Shown here piece by piece: positions 28,301-36,482 of a DNA stretch of 49,528 bases. Numbering within the stretch: position 1 is the first letter of the stretch; each line of letters starts with the position of its first letter. This DNA is from Saprospiraceae bacterium (GTDB taxonomy: Bacteria > Bacteroidota > Bacteroidia > Chitinophagales > Saprospiraceae): positions 1-49,528 of the forward strand of contig JAHDFP010000024.1 in assembly GCA_020628095.1 (NCBI GenBank), read 5' to 3'. The notes under the pieces are model-generated. The model was given only the letters and a program-made list of their open reading frames with translations. It was not told where the DNA came from and searched no databases. A program made the translations under genes and the position numbers.

Positions 28301-28675
28301 TTAGTTAATCTTAAGACTAGTGAATCTTATGTTATCATCATTTTGCGTCAAGAAGGCAATCTTGTAAGAGCCTTTGTCAAACATCTTCTTAGATAATTTC
28401 ACCTTATTAGACATTACTGGCAGTTGATATTGTAACTCACCTGACTGTGTATATATCTGTATGAATGATACTTCTTCTTTAGTCACGAAATCTAATCTTT
28501 CTGATCCCATATCAAACTCTGCAGAATGGAAAAAATCTTTTTGATTCTCATCCATAAGAGTTACTTCCACTTTTGCATCAGCTATCAGAGACAAATCTGA
28601 TTCTGGTGTCACACTTGCGAAAGACAAGTTGAAAGAAAGTGTAGCGATTGTAAAAACGATTATTAGATTTTTCAT
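28301..28675 (-). CDS. Small secreted protein resembling a T9SS sorting-domain fold (paralogue 1)
   Basis: I start at the ATG at 28673-28675, giving the signal peptide MKNLIIVFTIATLSFNLSFA. The mature protein of about 100 residues ends in VSFIQIYTQSGELQYQLPVM, then KMFDKGSYKIAF, then IRFTSLKIN. This strand order (xIYxxxGE, GxYxxxF, final LKxN) looks like the C-terminal T9SS sorting domain, but here it makes up most of the protein. The gene at 33511-33882 encodes a clear paralogue with the same order and length, and the same bases (TTAAAGTC) before its ATG. The function is unknown. It ends in a strong terminator and stands alone. Confidence 0.8.
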   Translation of the reverse strand: MKNLIIVFTIATLSFNLSFASVTPESDLSLIADAKVEVTLMDENQKDFFHSAEFDMGSERLDFVTKEEVSFIQIYTQSGELQYQLPVMSNKVKLSKKMFDKGSYKIAFLTQNDDNIRFTSLKIN

Positions 28676-28839
28676 GACTTTAACTTTTAAATACAATTCA
28701 AACTTAAAGTCTTATCAGATGTATATAAAGGTGTGAAACACTACAGATAAGTACGATAGAAAGACCAACACTCTACAGGTCACATATTAAGGGTATTTAA
28801 TGACAGATAACCGTCATTATTTTTGGATGAGCTTACTAC

Positions 28840-30249
28840 CTACACGCCCTCTTGCAATGCCACATGTCCAGCATCCAACAATTTTCTGACCGCATCATTA
28901 TCCTTAGCCTGAGCATATACACGCAAGACGGGTTCTGTACCTGATGGCCTGACCATAAGCCATTCGTCATCAGATAAGAAAAACTTATAGCCGTCTATAT
29001 CTTCTGTGATAGTCACATCTTTACCACCGATATTTTTGATCTCACCATTTTTACATTTATCCATGATGGCCCATTTCTTACTTTCTTCTATGTGTAAGTC
29101 ATCCCTATCAAATTTGAAGGATCCCACTTTATCATAGATTTCTTGTATTAAATCATCCAATGATTTACCAGTTTTAGCCATAAATTCCATAATGGTCAGA
29201 CCCATCCATATTCCATCACGCTCATTGATATGACCTTTGACAGCCAGTCCACCGGATTCTTCTCCACCGACGAGTACGTCTTCTTGGCACATGATCTCGG
29301 CTATATACTTGAATCCTATCTTGGTCACTTCTATATCCAGTCCGTACTGCTGTGCCAGCATTTCCATCTTGTTCGTTACCGAAAATGTAATAATGACCTT
29401 GCCATCATAGTCCTTATATTCCTTGAGATAGTATAACAATAGAAGTAAGATATGATGAGAATCAATGAATTCTCCCTTGTCGTTATATAAGCCTATACGA
29501 TCGGCATCACCATCATTAGCTAGGCCCAAATTAATACTTGGGGTATTTTTGATGAGTTCTGATAATTCTGTCAGATTACGATGTATAGGCTCTGGCGCCT
29601 GACCTAGAAAACTAGGATTATAATCACAGTGTAATAAATGCGCCTGAGGGAAAAGTCTTTTAATAACATTCTGCCCAGCACCATACATAGCATCATAAGC
29701 CAGAGATATACCCGCACTTCTGATGGCCTCCAGATCAAAGCTATCCTCCACATGTTTGATATACATATCTTCTAGTTGGACATACTGGACAAGTTCTTTT
29801 GTTTCGTAATCCGATAAGGGAAGTAATTCTCCCAGGCTATTTTCTGGGATAATACTTTCTACCTCAGCAATATCAGATGGAATGGTAGGCCCACCGTAGG
29901 CAGATTTGAGTTTGTAACCATTATAGCTCGGCGGGTTATGACTGGCTGTTATGACCACACCCATGTCAGCTTGATGCTTGACCACACCTAAGGATACCAT
30001 CGGCGTAGAGACAAAATTCTTATCGTAATAGACCTTTAGACCAAAATTACAAAACACCTGCGCCGCCGCCTCACTAAACATCTTCCCGCCAAAACGACAA
30101 TCATAGCCTATAACAACTGATGACATCTTCTTCTGCAACATCCATCTTGCCGTCGCCTCTGAGACGCGTTTGACATTATCTACTGTATAATCTTTGGCTA
30201 TTATGGCGCGCCATCCGTCCGTACCAAACTTTATTTTAGTTACACTCAT
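28840..30249 (-). CDS. Phosphoglucomutase/phosphomannomutase family protein
   Basis: This 469-residue alpha-D-phosphohexomutase has the four family signatures in order. The phosphoserine loop is TASHNPP with Ser103, the metal loop DGDADR is at 246-251, the sugar loop GGEESGG is at 328-334, and the phosphate loop RPSGTEP is at 434-440. It interconverts hexose 1- and 6-phosphates (glucose, mannose or glucosamine) for cell-wall and polysaccharide precursors. The sugar specificity cannot be fixed from these loops; GEESGG is typical of phosphoglucomutase/phosphomannomutase rather than GlmM. It is divergent from pcm, with 114 bases between the start codons. Confidence 0.95.
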   Translation of the reverse strand: MSVTKIKFGTDGWRAIIAKDYTVDNVKRVSEATARWMLQKKMSSVVIGYDCRFGGKMFSEAAAQVFCNFGLKVYYDKNFVSTPMVSLGVVKHQADMGVVITASHNPPSYNGYKLKSAYGGPTIPSDIAEVESIIPENSLGELLPLSDYETKELVQYVQLEDMYIKHVEDSFDLEAIRSAGISLAYDAMYGAGQNVIKRLFPQAHLLHCDYNPSFLGQAPEPIHRNLTELSELIKNTPSINLGLANDGDADRIGLYNDKGEFIDSHHILLLLLYYLKEYKDYDGKVIITFSVTNKMEMLAQQYGLDIEVTKIGFKYIAEIMCQEDVLVGGEESGGLAVKGHINERDGIWMGLTIMEFMAKTGKSLDDLIQEIYDKVGSFKFDRDDLHIEESKKWAIMDKCKNGEIKNIGGKDVTITEDIDGYKFFLSDDEWLMVRPSGTEPVLRVYAQAKDNDAVRKLLDAGHVALQEGV

Positions 30250-30363
30250 ATAATATTATATCTATTGCAAATTAAAGCAAAAATGAGCTAAAGATGTATT
30301 GATTCGTTAATGTTGGTTCTTACGTATTACATGTTTTTATAATATGTATTAAATTTACGGTCA

Positions 30364-31005
30364 ATGGATTCGTATCGTCATAAAGGACTTAGAAGTAAAC
30401 TTGTACAGACACTCGTACAAAAGGGAATCACTAATAGAAGGGTATTACAGGCAATTTCTGAGGTGCCTCGTCATTTGTTTTTGGACAAAGCTTTTGAGGA
30501 GTGGGCATACAAAGATCAGGCATTCCCTATATCTAGTGGTCAGACTATATCTCAGCCATACACCGTGGCATATCAGACAGAATTGCTTGATCCTCAGCCC
30601 AACGATAAGATACTAGAAATAGGTACTGGCTCAGGTTATCAGGCCAGCGTACTTTCTTTATTATGCAAACGCATATATTCTGTAGAAAGACATCTAAGTC
30701 TATACCAATCCACAGCCAAGAGACTAAAGGATATTGGCTATAATTCTGTCAGAACGCTATATGGTGACGGATACTTAGGAGCGGAAAAGTTTGCGCCATT
30801 TGACAAAATTATCATTACTGCTGGCGCGACTGAACTACCTCAGGCTCTTATCACTCAGCTAAAAATAGGTGGATACCTTGTTATCCCGATCGGACAGCAC
30901 GAAGACAAGATAATGATCAGGATCACCAAAAAAGAAGACGGCTCATTAGGCAAAGAAGAGTTTGGACACTTTCGTTTTGTTCCTTTTCTTCAGGGTGTCA
31001 CTTAA
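30364..31005 (+). CDS. pcm: Protein-L-isoaspartate O-methyltransferase
   Basis: The 213-residue enzyme methylates isoaspartyl residues in damaged proteins using S-adenosylmethionine, starting their repair. The family signature ISEVPRHLF and FPISSGQTISQPYTVA (substrate recognition) precede the SAM-binding motif ILEIGTGSGYQA. YSVERHLSLY is the acidic-loop region, and the C-terminal strands are normal (ITAGATELPQALITQLKIGG). The length is typical. The 552-residue nucleoside-phosphorylase-like gene begins 47 bases downstream on the same strand, so they may be cotranscribed. Confidence 0.96.
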   Translation: MDSYRHKGLRSKLVQTLVQKGITNRRVLQAISEVPRHLFLDKAFEEWAYKDQAFPISSGQTISQPYTVAYQTELLDPQPNDKILEIGTGSGYQASVLSLLCKRIYSVERHLSLYQSTAKRLKDIGYNSVRTLYGDGYLGAEKFAPFDKIIITAGATELPQALITQLKIGGYLVIPIGQHEDKIMIRITKKEDGSLGKEEFGHFRFVPFLQGVT

Positions 31006-31052
31006 GGTTTTTTATGGTTCAATTCTTGCATTCATTACTCAAATGAAGAAGA

Positions 31053-32711
31053 ATGGATTCGATGAAAACATCTCATCTTTCACGCGCTCAGATATCTAGA
31101 AGCGCGATAAGGCGATTACACATCGCTATGCGTCATCTATTCGTAAGAGGATCTTATAAGCCACTGGGCATATCTGGCGAGTCTATGATCAATGCTCTCC
31201 TGGAGCTCAAACCTGAAATATATGGCTCTATCTCCGATCCTAACAAAGTAGAACTCAAGGGACTTCATTACATCTTTCAGCGTCTTCCACAGGGCATAGA
31301 GGAGTGTAGTTTTATAAAACTAATCAGCAGAGAGGGTTTTGAGAATTCTAAGTTTTCGCCCATTGTTCCCGCTAAAAGAAGACGCCAATGCTACCGCATA
31401 GATGCCGATCAGATGTATATAGAGATGGTCAGAGGTTATAGCGATATATACGACATCCTTACCCATCTGACATTTATGTACATAGAAGCTGAAAAAATCA
31501 GAAGCCAGGCCATCGACCATAGAAGAAGAAAAAAGCGCGAATGGGTGATGCTAGAAAAGATGGTCAAGAATAATAAAACAACCAAGAAAAAAAATAGAGA
31601 ACTTGGCTATACCTACCTTAGTACGCTGCTGGGAAGATCCTTCGAAGAAACTAAGGAGATGGCCCTCAAATTTGAAAAGACTAAAAAGGTCAATTCTCTC
31701 TTTAACATCGTCTATTGGCTTGGTACGATCAGCATTCAGGAATTTTTTGATAAAAAAGATCGTCAGATTACTTTCTCAGGACCGCTCAGAGAAAAAGTTG
31801 GTAAGCATATATTTGGTTCTTATTGGGCACATAATGTCAAGTCCTGTCTGCAAGAAAACAAACTTCTACATCGACCATTGCATGTCATCAGTGCCAACTT
31901 GCATAGCGTCATGAATTGCTTTTTTGCAAAAACAGCGCTCGAACAAAAGAACATCAAAAAGGATTTTGATTCATTAGTCAAGATGCTATCCAAGGACTCT
32001 AAAGAAACTCATAGGGAACAAGTAAGACAATTTGCCATAGACAATGGCATGATAGAAATCAGTGATCAGACAGGAGTAAATATAGGTGTACAACTATTCG
32101 ACCTTGCCGTTATAAATAAAGATCGCCGCAAAAAGGCCCCTGTCATTATTGTCATGGACTATGCCTTTGGAGAACAGGCGTATGAGCTAATGGACGAATT
32201 GATCAAACCGTTTGAATATGACGAAGAAAAAATACCTCTTAATATAGAGTCTATTAATATCATGGGTAAAGCGGGTATACTTGAAGGAATAAAGGGTGAT
32301 ATCATGATTCCGACGGCGCATGTATTCGAAGGGACAGCGGATAATTATCCGTTGGAAAATAAATTTAATACACGTGACTTACAAAATTCTGGATTATCAG
32401 TCTATAAGGGACCTATGGTTACCGTACTGGGCACTTCATTACAGAATAAAGACATCTTACGCTACTTCCTGAAGTCATCATGGAATGCCATCGGCCTCGA
32501 AATGGAAGGTGCCCATTATCAAAAAGCCATACAAGCCGCATCCAAAATCCGAGGTAGCATCAAAGAAAATGTACAGATCAGATATGCCTATTATGCTTCG
32601 GATAATCCGCTGGAAACAGGCTCTACATTAGCCTCTGGCGGCCTTGGCGTGGATGGAGTAAAACCGACCTATCTAATCACTAAGAGCTTTCTCAAGAGTA
32701 TTATGAGCTGA
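31053..32711 (+). CDS. Nucleoside-phosphorylase-like protein with a large novel N-terminal region (DUF6909-like)
   Basis: The 552-residue protein has no signal peptide. The last ~200 residues resemble the nucleoside phosphorylase / MTA-SAH nucleosidase fold. A VIIVMDYAFGEQAYELMDEL strand-helix is followed by GKAGILEGIKGDIMIPTAHV, then VTVLGTSLQ, then GLEMEGAHYQKAI at ~483-495, which matches the M-E-x-A/G substrate-binding motif, and finally YYASDNPL in place of the usual catalytic R-x-x-S-D. The first ~330 residues are basic and helical with Lys-rich stretches, and I recognise no domain there. The protein may act on a nucleoside or a nucleoside-modified substrate. An alternative start at Met4 is possible. 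Confidence 0.78.
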   Translation: MDSMKTSHLSRAQISRSAIRRLHIAMRHLFVRGSYKPLGISGESMINALLELKPEIYGSISDPNKVELKGLHYIFQRLPQGIEECSFIKLISREGFENSKFSPIVPAKRRRQCYRIDADQMYIEMVRGYSDIYDILTHLTFMYIEAEKIRSQAIDHRRRKKREWVMLEKMVKNNKTTKKKNRELGYTYLSTLLGRSFEETKEMALKFEKTKKVNSLFNIVYWLGTISIQEFFDKKDRQITFSGPLREKVGKHIFGSYWAHNVKSCLQENKLLHRPLHVISANLHSVMNCFFAKTALEQKNIKKDFDSLVKMLSKDSKETHREQVRQFAIDNGMIEISDQTGVNIGVQLFDLAVINKDRRKKAPVIIVMDYAFGEQAYELMDELIKPFEYDEEKIPLNIESINIMGKAGILEGIKGDIMIPTAHVFEGTADNYPLENKFNTRDLQNSGLSVYKGPMVTVLGTSLQNKDILRYFLKSSWNAIGLEMEGAHYQKAIQAASKIRGSIKENVQIRYAYYASDNPLETGSTLASGGLGVDGVKPTYLITKSFLKSIMS

Positions 32712-32732
32712 TCAAAAACAATTTAGCTTCTT

Positions 32733-33068
32733 CTAATTTTCTATTTTAGACTCAATGGCCTCTTTCACAAATTGATTAAGAGTCTTGCCTTCCAGTAAAG
32801 CGGTCTCAAAAGCCTTAGAGTGTAATTCTGGATTAAGCCTGACATTAAAACTACCTTTAAAAGACTTAAGAGCCTGTTTGCCCGACTCTCTGCACAATTC
32901 GATATAATCATTTACAGCATCTCTAAATGCCGATTTCAATTTAGTTACCGAATTGCCTTCGAAAGTTACCAAATCATTAATTCCCTCTATTTTACCAAAG
33001 AAGACTTCATCATCAGTAGAGAAATGAACTGAACCTATAAAATCTTTATATTTCAATCTATCTTTCAT
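32733..33068 (-). CDS. HicB-family antitoxin
   Basis: The 111-residue protein has the HicB partial RNase H fold (GSVHFSTDDEVFFGKIEGIN) followed by a C-terminal ribbon-helix-helix region (FNVRLNPELHSKAFETALLE, LNQFVKEAIES). HicB blocks the HicA RNase and represses the operon. It is encoded after HicA, overlapping its stop by four bases, the common hicA-hicB order. Confidence 0.92.
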   Translation of the reverse strand: MKDRLKYKDFIGSVHFSTDDEVFFGKIEGINDLVTFEGNSVTKLKSAFRDAVNDYIELCRESGKQALKSFKGSFNVRLNPELHSKAFETALLEGKTLNQFVKEAIESKIEN

Positions 33069-33322
33069 ACTATGCCCTGTTTTCTAAGTTCTGTAATAAT
33101 GTAATTTTTAACATATTTCTTTAGTTCGTTTCCTGGATGAGGTTTATGGATTCTAATTATATGATTGCTCTTGTCATTTATGTAAGCTACTCTAGAGCCT
33201 GATGTTTTGCCAGTTTTCTTTTCCCTATAACCGTTTTTCTTAAGGATATATTCTAATTCTTGAAATGTTATAATAGAGCCTGGATTAACAAGTTTTGCAA
33301 TAATTTTTTCCAGTTTACTCAT
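33065..33322 (-). CDS. HicA-family mRNA interferase toxin
   Basis: The 85-residue protein matches the HicA double-stranded-RNA-binding-like fold. Signatures are the ITFQELEYILKKNGY segment, the GSRVAYIN strand and the catalytic His in IRIHKPHPGNELKKY. HicA cleaves mRNAs and tmRNA independently of translation. It begins the hicAB operon, and an inverted repeat upstream may be its operator. Confidence 0.93.
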   Translation of the reverse strand: MSKLEKIIAKLVNPGSIITFQELEYILKKNGYREKKTGKTSGSRVAYINDKSNHIIRIHKPHPGNELKKYVKNYIITELRKQGIV

Positions 33323-33351
33323 AATACAAAATTATCCAATTAGAGAACGAT

Positions 33352-33376
33352 ATGCAACTGTTATTCGGTTGCATAA
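33352..33376. promoter_or_regulatory. Candidate HicAB operator (inverted repeat)
   Basis: TATGCAAC (33352-33359) and GTTGCATA (33369-33376) form an 8-base inverted repeat centred about 40 bases before the hicA start. HicB proteins with RHH domains bind such sites to autoregulate. The repeat is clear; its role is inferred from position. Confidence 0.45.
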
Positions 33377-33409
33377 TAGTCCAAATAAAATACTACCTAC
33401 CTAAAAACC

Positions 33410-33442
33410 AAAAAAGACCACAACTACTGTCATGGTCTTTCT
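33410..33442 (-). terminator. Terminator after the small secreted protein gene (33511-33882)
   Basis: AAAGACCA (33413-33420) pairs with TGGTCTTT (33433-33440) around a 12-base loop, with an A-rich stretch that becomes a T-run on the minus strand. It lies 70 bases past the stop of the paralogue 2 gene and before the hicA operator. Confidence 0.7.
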
Positions 33443-33510
33443 TAATAGAAAACAATTTTTTCCTTGTAATCAGATAATTACAATGATCGACTTTAACACC
33501 CTTTATATTT

Positions 33511-33882
33511 TTAGTTTACCTTAAGGTCTGTATACAAGACATTGGTATTTCCCTTTATTATGAATCCAAGTCTGTAATTCCCCGAACTGAAAAAGTTCTT
33601 TTTGATTTTCACTTTAGAAGCCATGACGGGTAATTGAAATTCCATGTCACCCGCTTCATTATATATCTGTACGAAAGATATATCACTATTAGACCTGAAC
33701 TCGAAAGAACTTGATTTTTCGTTATAATCAGCAGAAGTAAAAAACGAAGACACAGCCATATCCATGCTCACAGTTGCAAATGTCGCATCTATGATCGTAA
33801 CCTTTTCTGCAGGATTGTTGCTTGCGGATAAAGAAAAAACGAAACCTAAAACGAAGACGATAGTTTGGATTGATTTTTTCAT
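33511..33882 (-). CDS. Small secreted protein resembling a T9SS sorting-domain fold (paralogue 2)
   Basis: The ATG at 33880-33882 starts a signal peptide MKKSIQTIVFVLGFVFSLSA. The mature ~100-residue protein has the same three-strand signature as paralogue 1: ISFVQIYNEAGDMEFQLPVM, then KKNFFSSGNYRLGF, then LYTDLKVN. Both share FQLPVM/YQLPVM before a Lys-rich strand. The bases just before the ATG (TTAAAGTC) and the A-rich codons after it match paralogue 1, so the copies arose by duplication with their leaders. No catalytic residues are visible, and the function is unknown. The genes lie about 5 kb apart, with other genes between them. Confidence 0.8.
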   Translation of the reverse strand: MKKSIQTIVFVLGFVFSLSASNNPAEKVTIIDATFATVSMDMAVSSFFTSADYNEKSSSFEFRSNSDISFVQIYNEAGDMEFQLPVMASKVKIKKNFFSSGNYRLGFIIKGNTNVLYTDLKVN

Positions 33883-34084
33883 GACTTTAATTTTTTGTTT
33901 CCTTAATTATTTCTGATTCAAATATGCAGGGATACGAGTAGGTAGCGCAAGTGAGATAACACTACATAATTTTTCAGAATTGGCTACATACAATCTACAG
34001 TGATTTGATAAAGGGAAGTAATTGTATAATAGAAGACCATTATCAATAGGAATAATAAGTCGAGTTATCAAAAAAACTCAAATA

Positions 34085-34622
34085 CCACCTACTGAAAGTA
34101 GGTGGGTTACTTTACCCGGACTAAAGTCCTACTTGCGTTAATCAACAAAGAAGTTCTCCGCATCATCATTTGGATTTGAGCGATGACCCTCTATATAATG
34201 CTGAACCATCTCATCTGTGATATTCCCAGTACTAAACGCACCATAACCGCGACTCCAAAATCGCCTTCCCCAGTATCTACGCTTTAGCTGTGGGTAATCC
34301 TTTTGCAACTTCGACGAACTCCTTCCTTTTAACTGCTTGCTTATCTCACTAACCGATAACTTCGGCGGATACTCTAAATGCAGATGTACATGATCTGAAC
34401 TAACTACACCTTTTAATATCCTTATATCCAGAGCATTACAGTCTTGACGTAGTAAATCCCTACATCTCTTCTTAATCTCCCCTTTCAAAACTTTATATCT
34501 ATACTTTGTAACAAAAATCAAATGTACAGTTAGCCAACTTGACGTATGACTCCCTTTCCTTAACTTTGACATATAATTCTTTTGATAAAGATAGAAATGA
34601 AATTTATCGCTCTAAAAGAGCG
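34085..34622 (-). mobile_element. IS200-like insertion element with end hairpins
   Basis: The gene is flanked by single-strand hairpins as expected for this class. Past the stop codon, CCACCTACT (34085-34093) pairs with AGTAGGTGG (34097-34105) around GAA, and GGACT/AGTCC pair at 34118-34129. On the start side, CGCTCT (34608-34613) pairs with AGAGCG (34617-34622). The exact cleavage ends and target tetranucleotide were not determined, so the boundaries are approximate. Confidence 0.7.
34138..34572 (-). CDS. tnpA: IS200/IS605-family TnpA transposase (Y1 HUH)
   Basis: The 144-residue protein is a complete Y1 transposase. The HUH motif is HVHLH (61-65), and the single catalytic tyrosine is Tyr126 in EMVQHYIEGH. 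The CNALDIRILKGVVSSDHVHL segment and the RSSSKLQKDYPQLKRRYWG region match the family. IS200/IS605 elements move as single strands and use end hairpins rather than inverted repeats. No TnpB or IscB partner is nearby, so this is the tnpA-only form. Hairpins flank it on both sides. The frame is intact and the element could be active. Confidence 0.95.
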   Translation of the reverse strand: MSKLRKGSHTSSWLTVHLIFVTKYRYKVLKGEIKKRCRDLLRQDCNALDIRILKGVVSSDHVHLHLEYPPKLSVSEISKQLKGRSSSKLQKDYPQLKRRYWGRRFWSRGYGAFSTGNITDEMVQHYIEGHRSNPNDDAENFFVD

Positions 34623-34778
34623 AGGATTCTAACCTTTATTGAGACCATTGAATTATTTCCTACGAGGATTAAACTTTTGGTATAATTTGAAGTCCAAATA
34701 ATATTGTCATATCACATCACAGATGATATACAACTGAAAACATGATTCTATTCTTGACAAACAAATACTCAAAATAAA

Positions 34779-36347
34779 ATGAGCAATCTCTCACCTTATA
34801 CTGGAGAATGGACCTTCTCTAAGGCAAGGCACCTACTCAGTCGTACCACATTCGGTCCTGGAAAAACTCAAATTGCTTGGAGCGCAGAAAATGGATTGGA
34901 GGCAACTATCGAGAGATTATTCGAGCCTGTGGGTGAGCATGATCCACCCATATATCATAGATACGATCAGGATCCAGATGTCCCCGTGGGGGAAACCTGG
35001 GTCAATACGCCACCTTCTGTCGGTGGATTAGGCAATGCAAGAAATAGCTCGCACACAGCTTGGTGGATGGGACTTATCCTCAATAGTGGTATGAATATTC
35101 ATGAGCGTATGACCCTATTTTGGCATGAGCACTTTGCAATTACTGATGTCAGGCTGGGAAGATTCTCTTATCACTATTCTTCGATATTAAGAGATTATGC
35201 TTTGGGTAATTTCAGAAACTTAATAGAAGAAATGACGATCTGTCCTGCGATGCTGGAATTTCTTAATGGTAATGAAAATACAAGTCGTGCGCCTAACGAA
35301 AATTATGCCCGAGAACTACTAGAACTGTTTACCATAGGTAGAGGTGATTTGGCAGGACCAGGAGACTATACTAATTATACAGAACAAGATGTAGAAGAAT
35401 TAGCGAGAGCTCTTACGGGATGGGTATCTACGACAAGATTGGATGATGGTGCTGAAATAAGGGGAAGATTTTTTGACCAACGACATGATAATGGGACTAA
35501 AGTCTTGTCAGAAAGATTTGATAATGCAGTGATCGAGGATCTAGGAGAAGAAGAATATAAAAGGATTATAGACCTTATTCTCGGCAAAAAGGAAGTCGCG
35601 CGATACTTATGTCGTCAGATGCATATATGGTTCGTGGGATCAGATATAGACGCAAGTACCGAAGAAAACGTAATAGAACCGATGGCTCAGATTTTGTTTG
35701 ATGGCAATTTTGAGATAGAGCCTGCTATAAGAGCGTTGTTAGCTAGCAATTACTTCAACGAAGGCGACCATGTCGGATGTATGATAACATCTCCGATAGA
35801 TTTTGTCACTAAGATGATCAATACCTTTGAGACAACTTGGGATTTACCCGTTATAGATCAATATAGTTTGTGGTTATTACTAAGAGGCTATTGTGATAAC
35901 CAAGGTATGGCGATCATGCAGTTACCGACTGTCGCTGGATGGAAAGCATACTATCAGCAACCCAACTATTACAAGACATGGATCAACTCCGTTTCTCTTA
36001 ATAGTCGAGAAGAAGTCATTACCGCGTTACTTAATCCCAATGGCAGAGTAGGACGACAATTAGGTGTGGATATTCCACAATTTTTTGCCAGCCTAGAAAA
36101 TCCTTATGACGTCAACGAAATGATTTCGGAAATCTCTCAGATTCTTTTTCCATTTCCATTAGCGGAAAATCAATCAGATTTTCTCAAAAATATTATTCTA
36201 CCAGGTCTACCAGATTATGTCTGGGGTGAAGAATACTCTAACTACATCAACTTTCCAGATGACAGAAATATACAAGAAACAGTAGAAGACAAAATGAGGG
36301 CATTGCTGGAGACTATGATAAAGATGCCAGAGTTTTACTTACTCTAA
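34779..36347 (+). CDS. DUF1800 family protein
   Basis: The 522-residue protein matches DUF1800. It has LLSRTTFGPGKTQ near the N-terminus, LFWHEHFAITDVR at ~115, and the highly conserved NENYARELLELFTIG followed by the DVEELARALTGW motif at ~175-215, plus the C-terminal AGWKAYYQQPNYYKTW-type segment. DUF1800 and DUF1501 genes occur as neighbours across Bacteroidota and Planctomycetota, and their joint role is unknown. No signal peptide is visible at this ATG, which is notable because the partner is exported. It is followed after 135 bases by the DUF1501 gene on the same strand. Confidence 0.93.
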   Translation: MSNLSPYTGEWTFSKARHLLSRTTFGPGKTQIAWSAENGLEATIERLFEPVGEHDPPIYHRYDQDPDVPVGETWVNTPPSVGGLGNARNSSHTAWWMGLILNSGMNIHERMTLFWHEHFAITDVRLGRFSYHYSSILRDYALGNFRNLIEEMTICPAMLEFLNGNENTSRAPNENYARELLELFTIGRGDLAGPGDYTNYTEQDVEELARALTGWVSTTRLDDGAEIRGRFFDQRHDNGTKVLSERFDNAVIEDLGEEEYKRIIDLILGKKEVARYLCRQMHIWFVGSDIDASTEENVIEPMAQILFDGNFEIEPAIRALLASNYFNEGDHVGCMITSPIDFVTKMINTFETTWDLPVIDQYSLWLLLRGYCDNQGMAIMQLPTVAGWKAYYQQPNYYKTWINSVSLNSREEVITALLNPNGRVGRQLGVDIPQFFASLENPYDVNEMISEISQILFPFPLAENQSDFLKNIILPGLPDYVWGEEYSNYINFPDDRNIQETVEDKMRALLETMIKMPEFYLL

Positions 36348-36482
36348 TCTTTTTAAAAAAATTAAATGTTCGCTCCGATACAACATATTAATGGAAACGC
36401 GTCTATAACTCAAAAAATTAGGACACATAGAGGAATGATTACAATATAAATCCTCGAGTCTATATTTATAAAAGATTTAACC

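Noticed and set aside
34138-34572. A TnpB/IscB-type RNA-guided nuclease next to the IS200 transposase
   Set aside because: No open frame with TnpB or IscB motifs lies nearby; this is the tnpA-only form.
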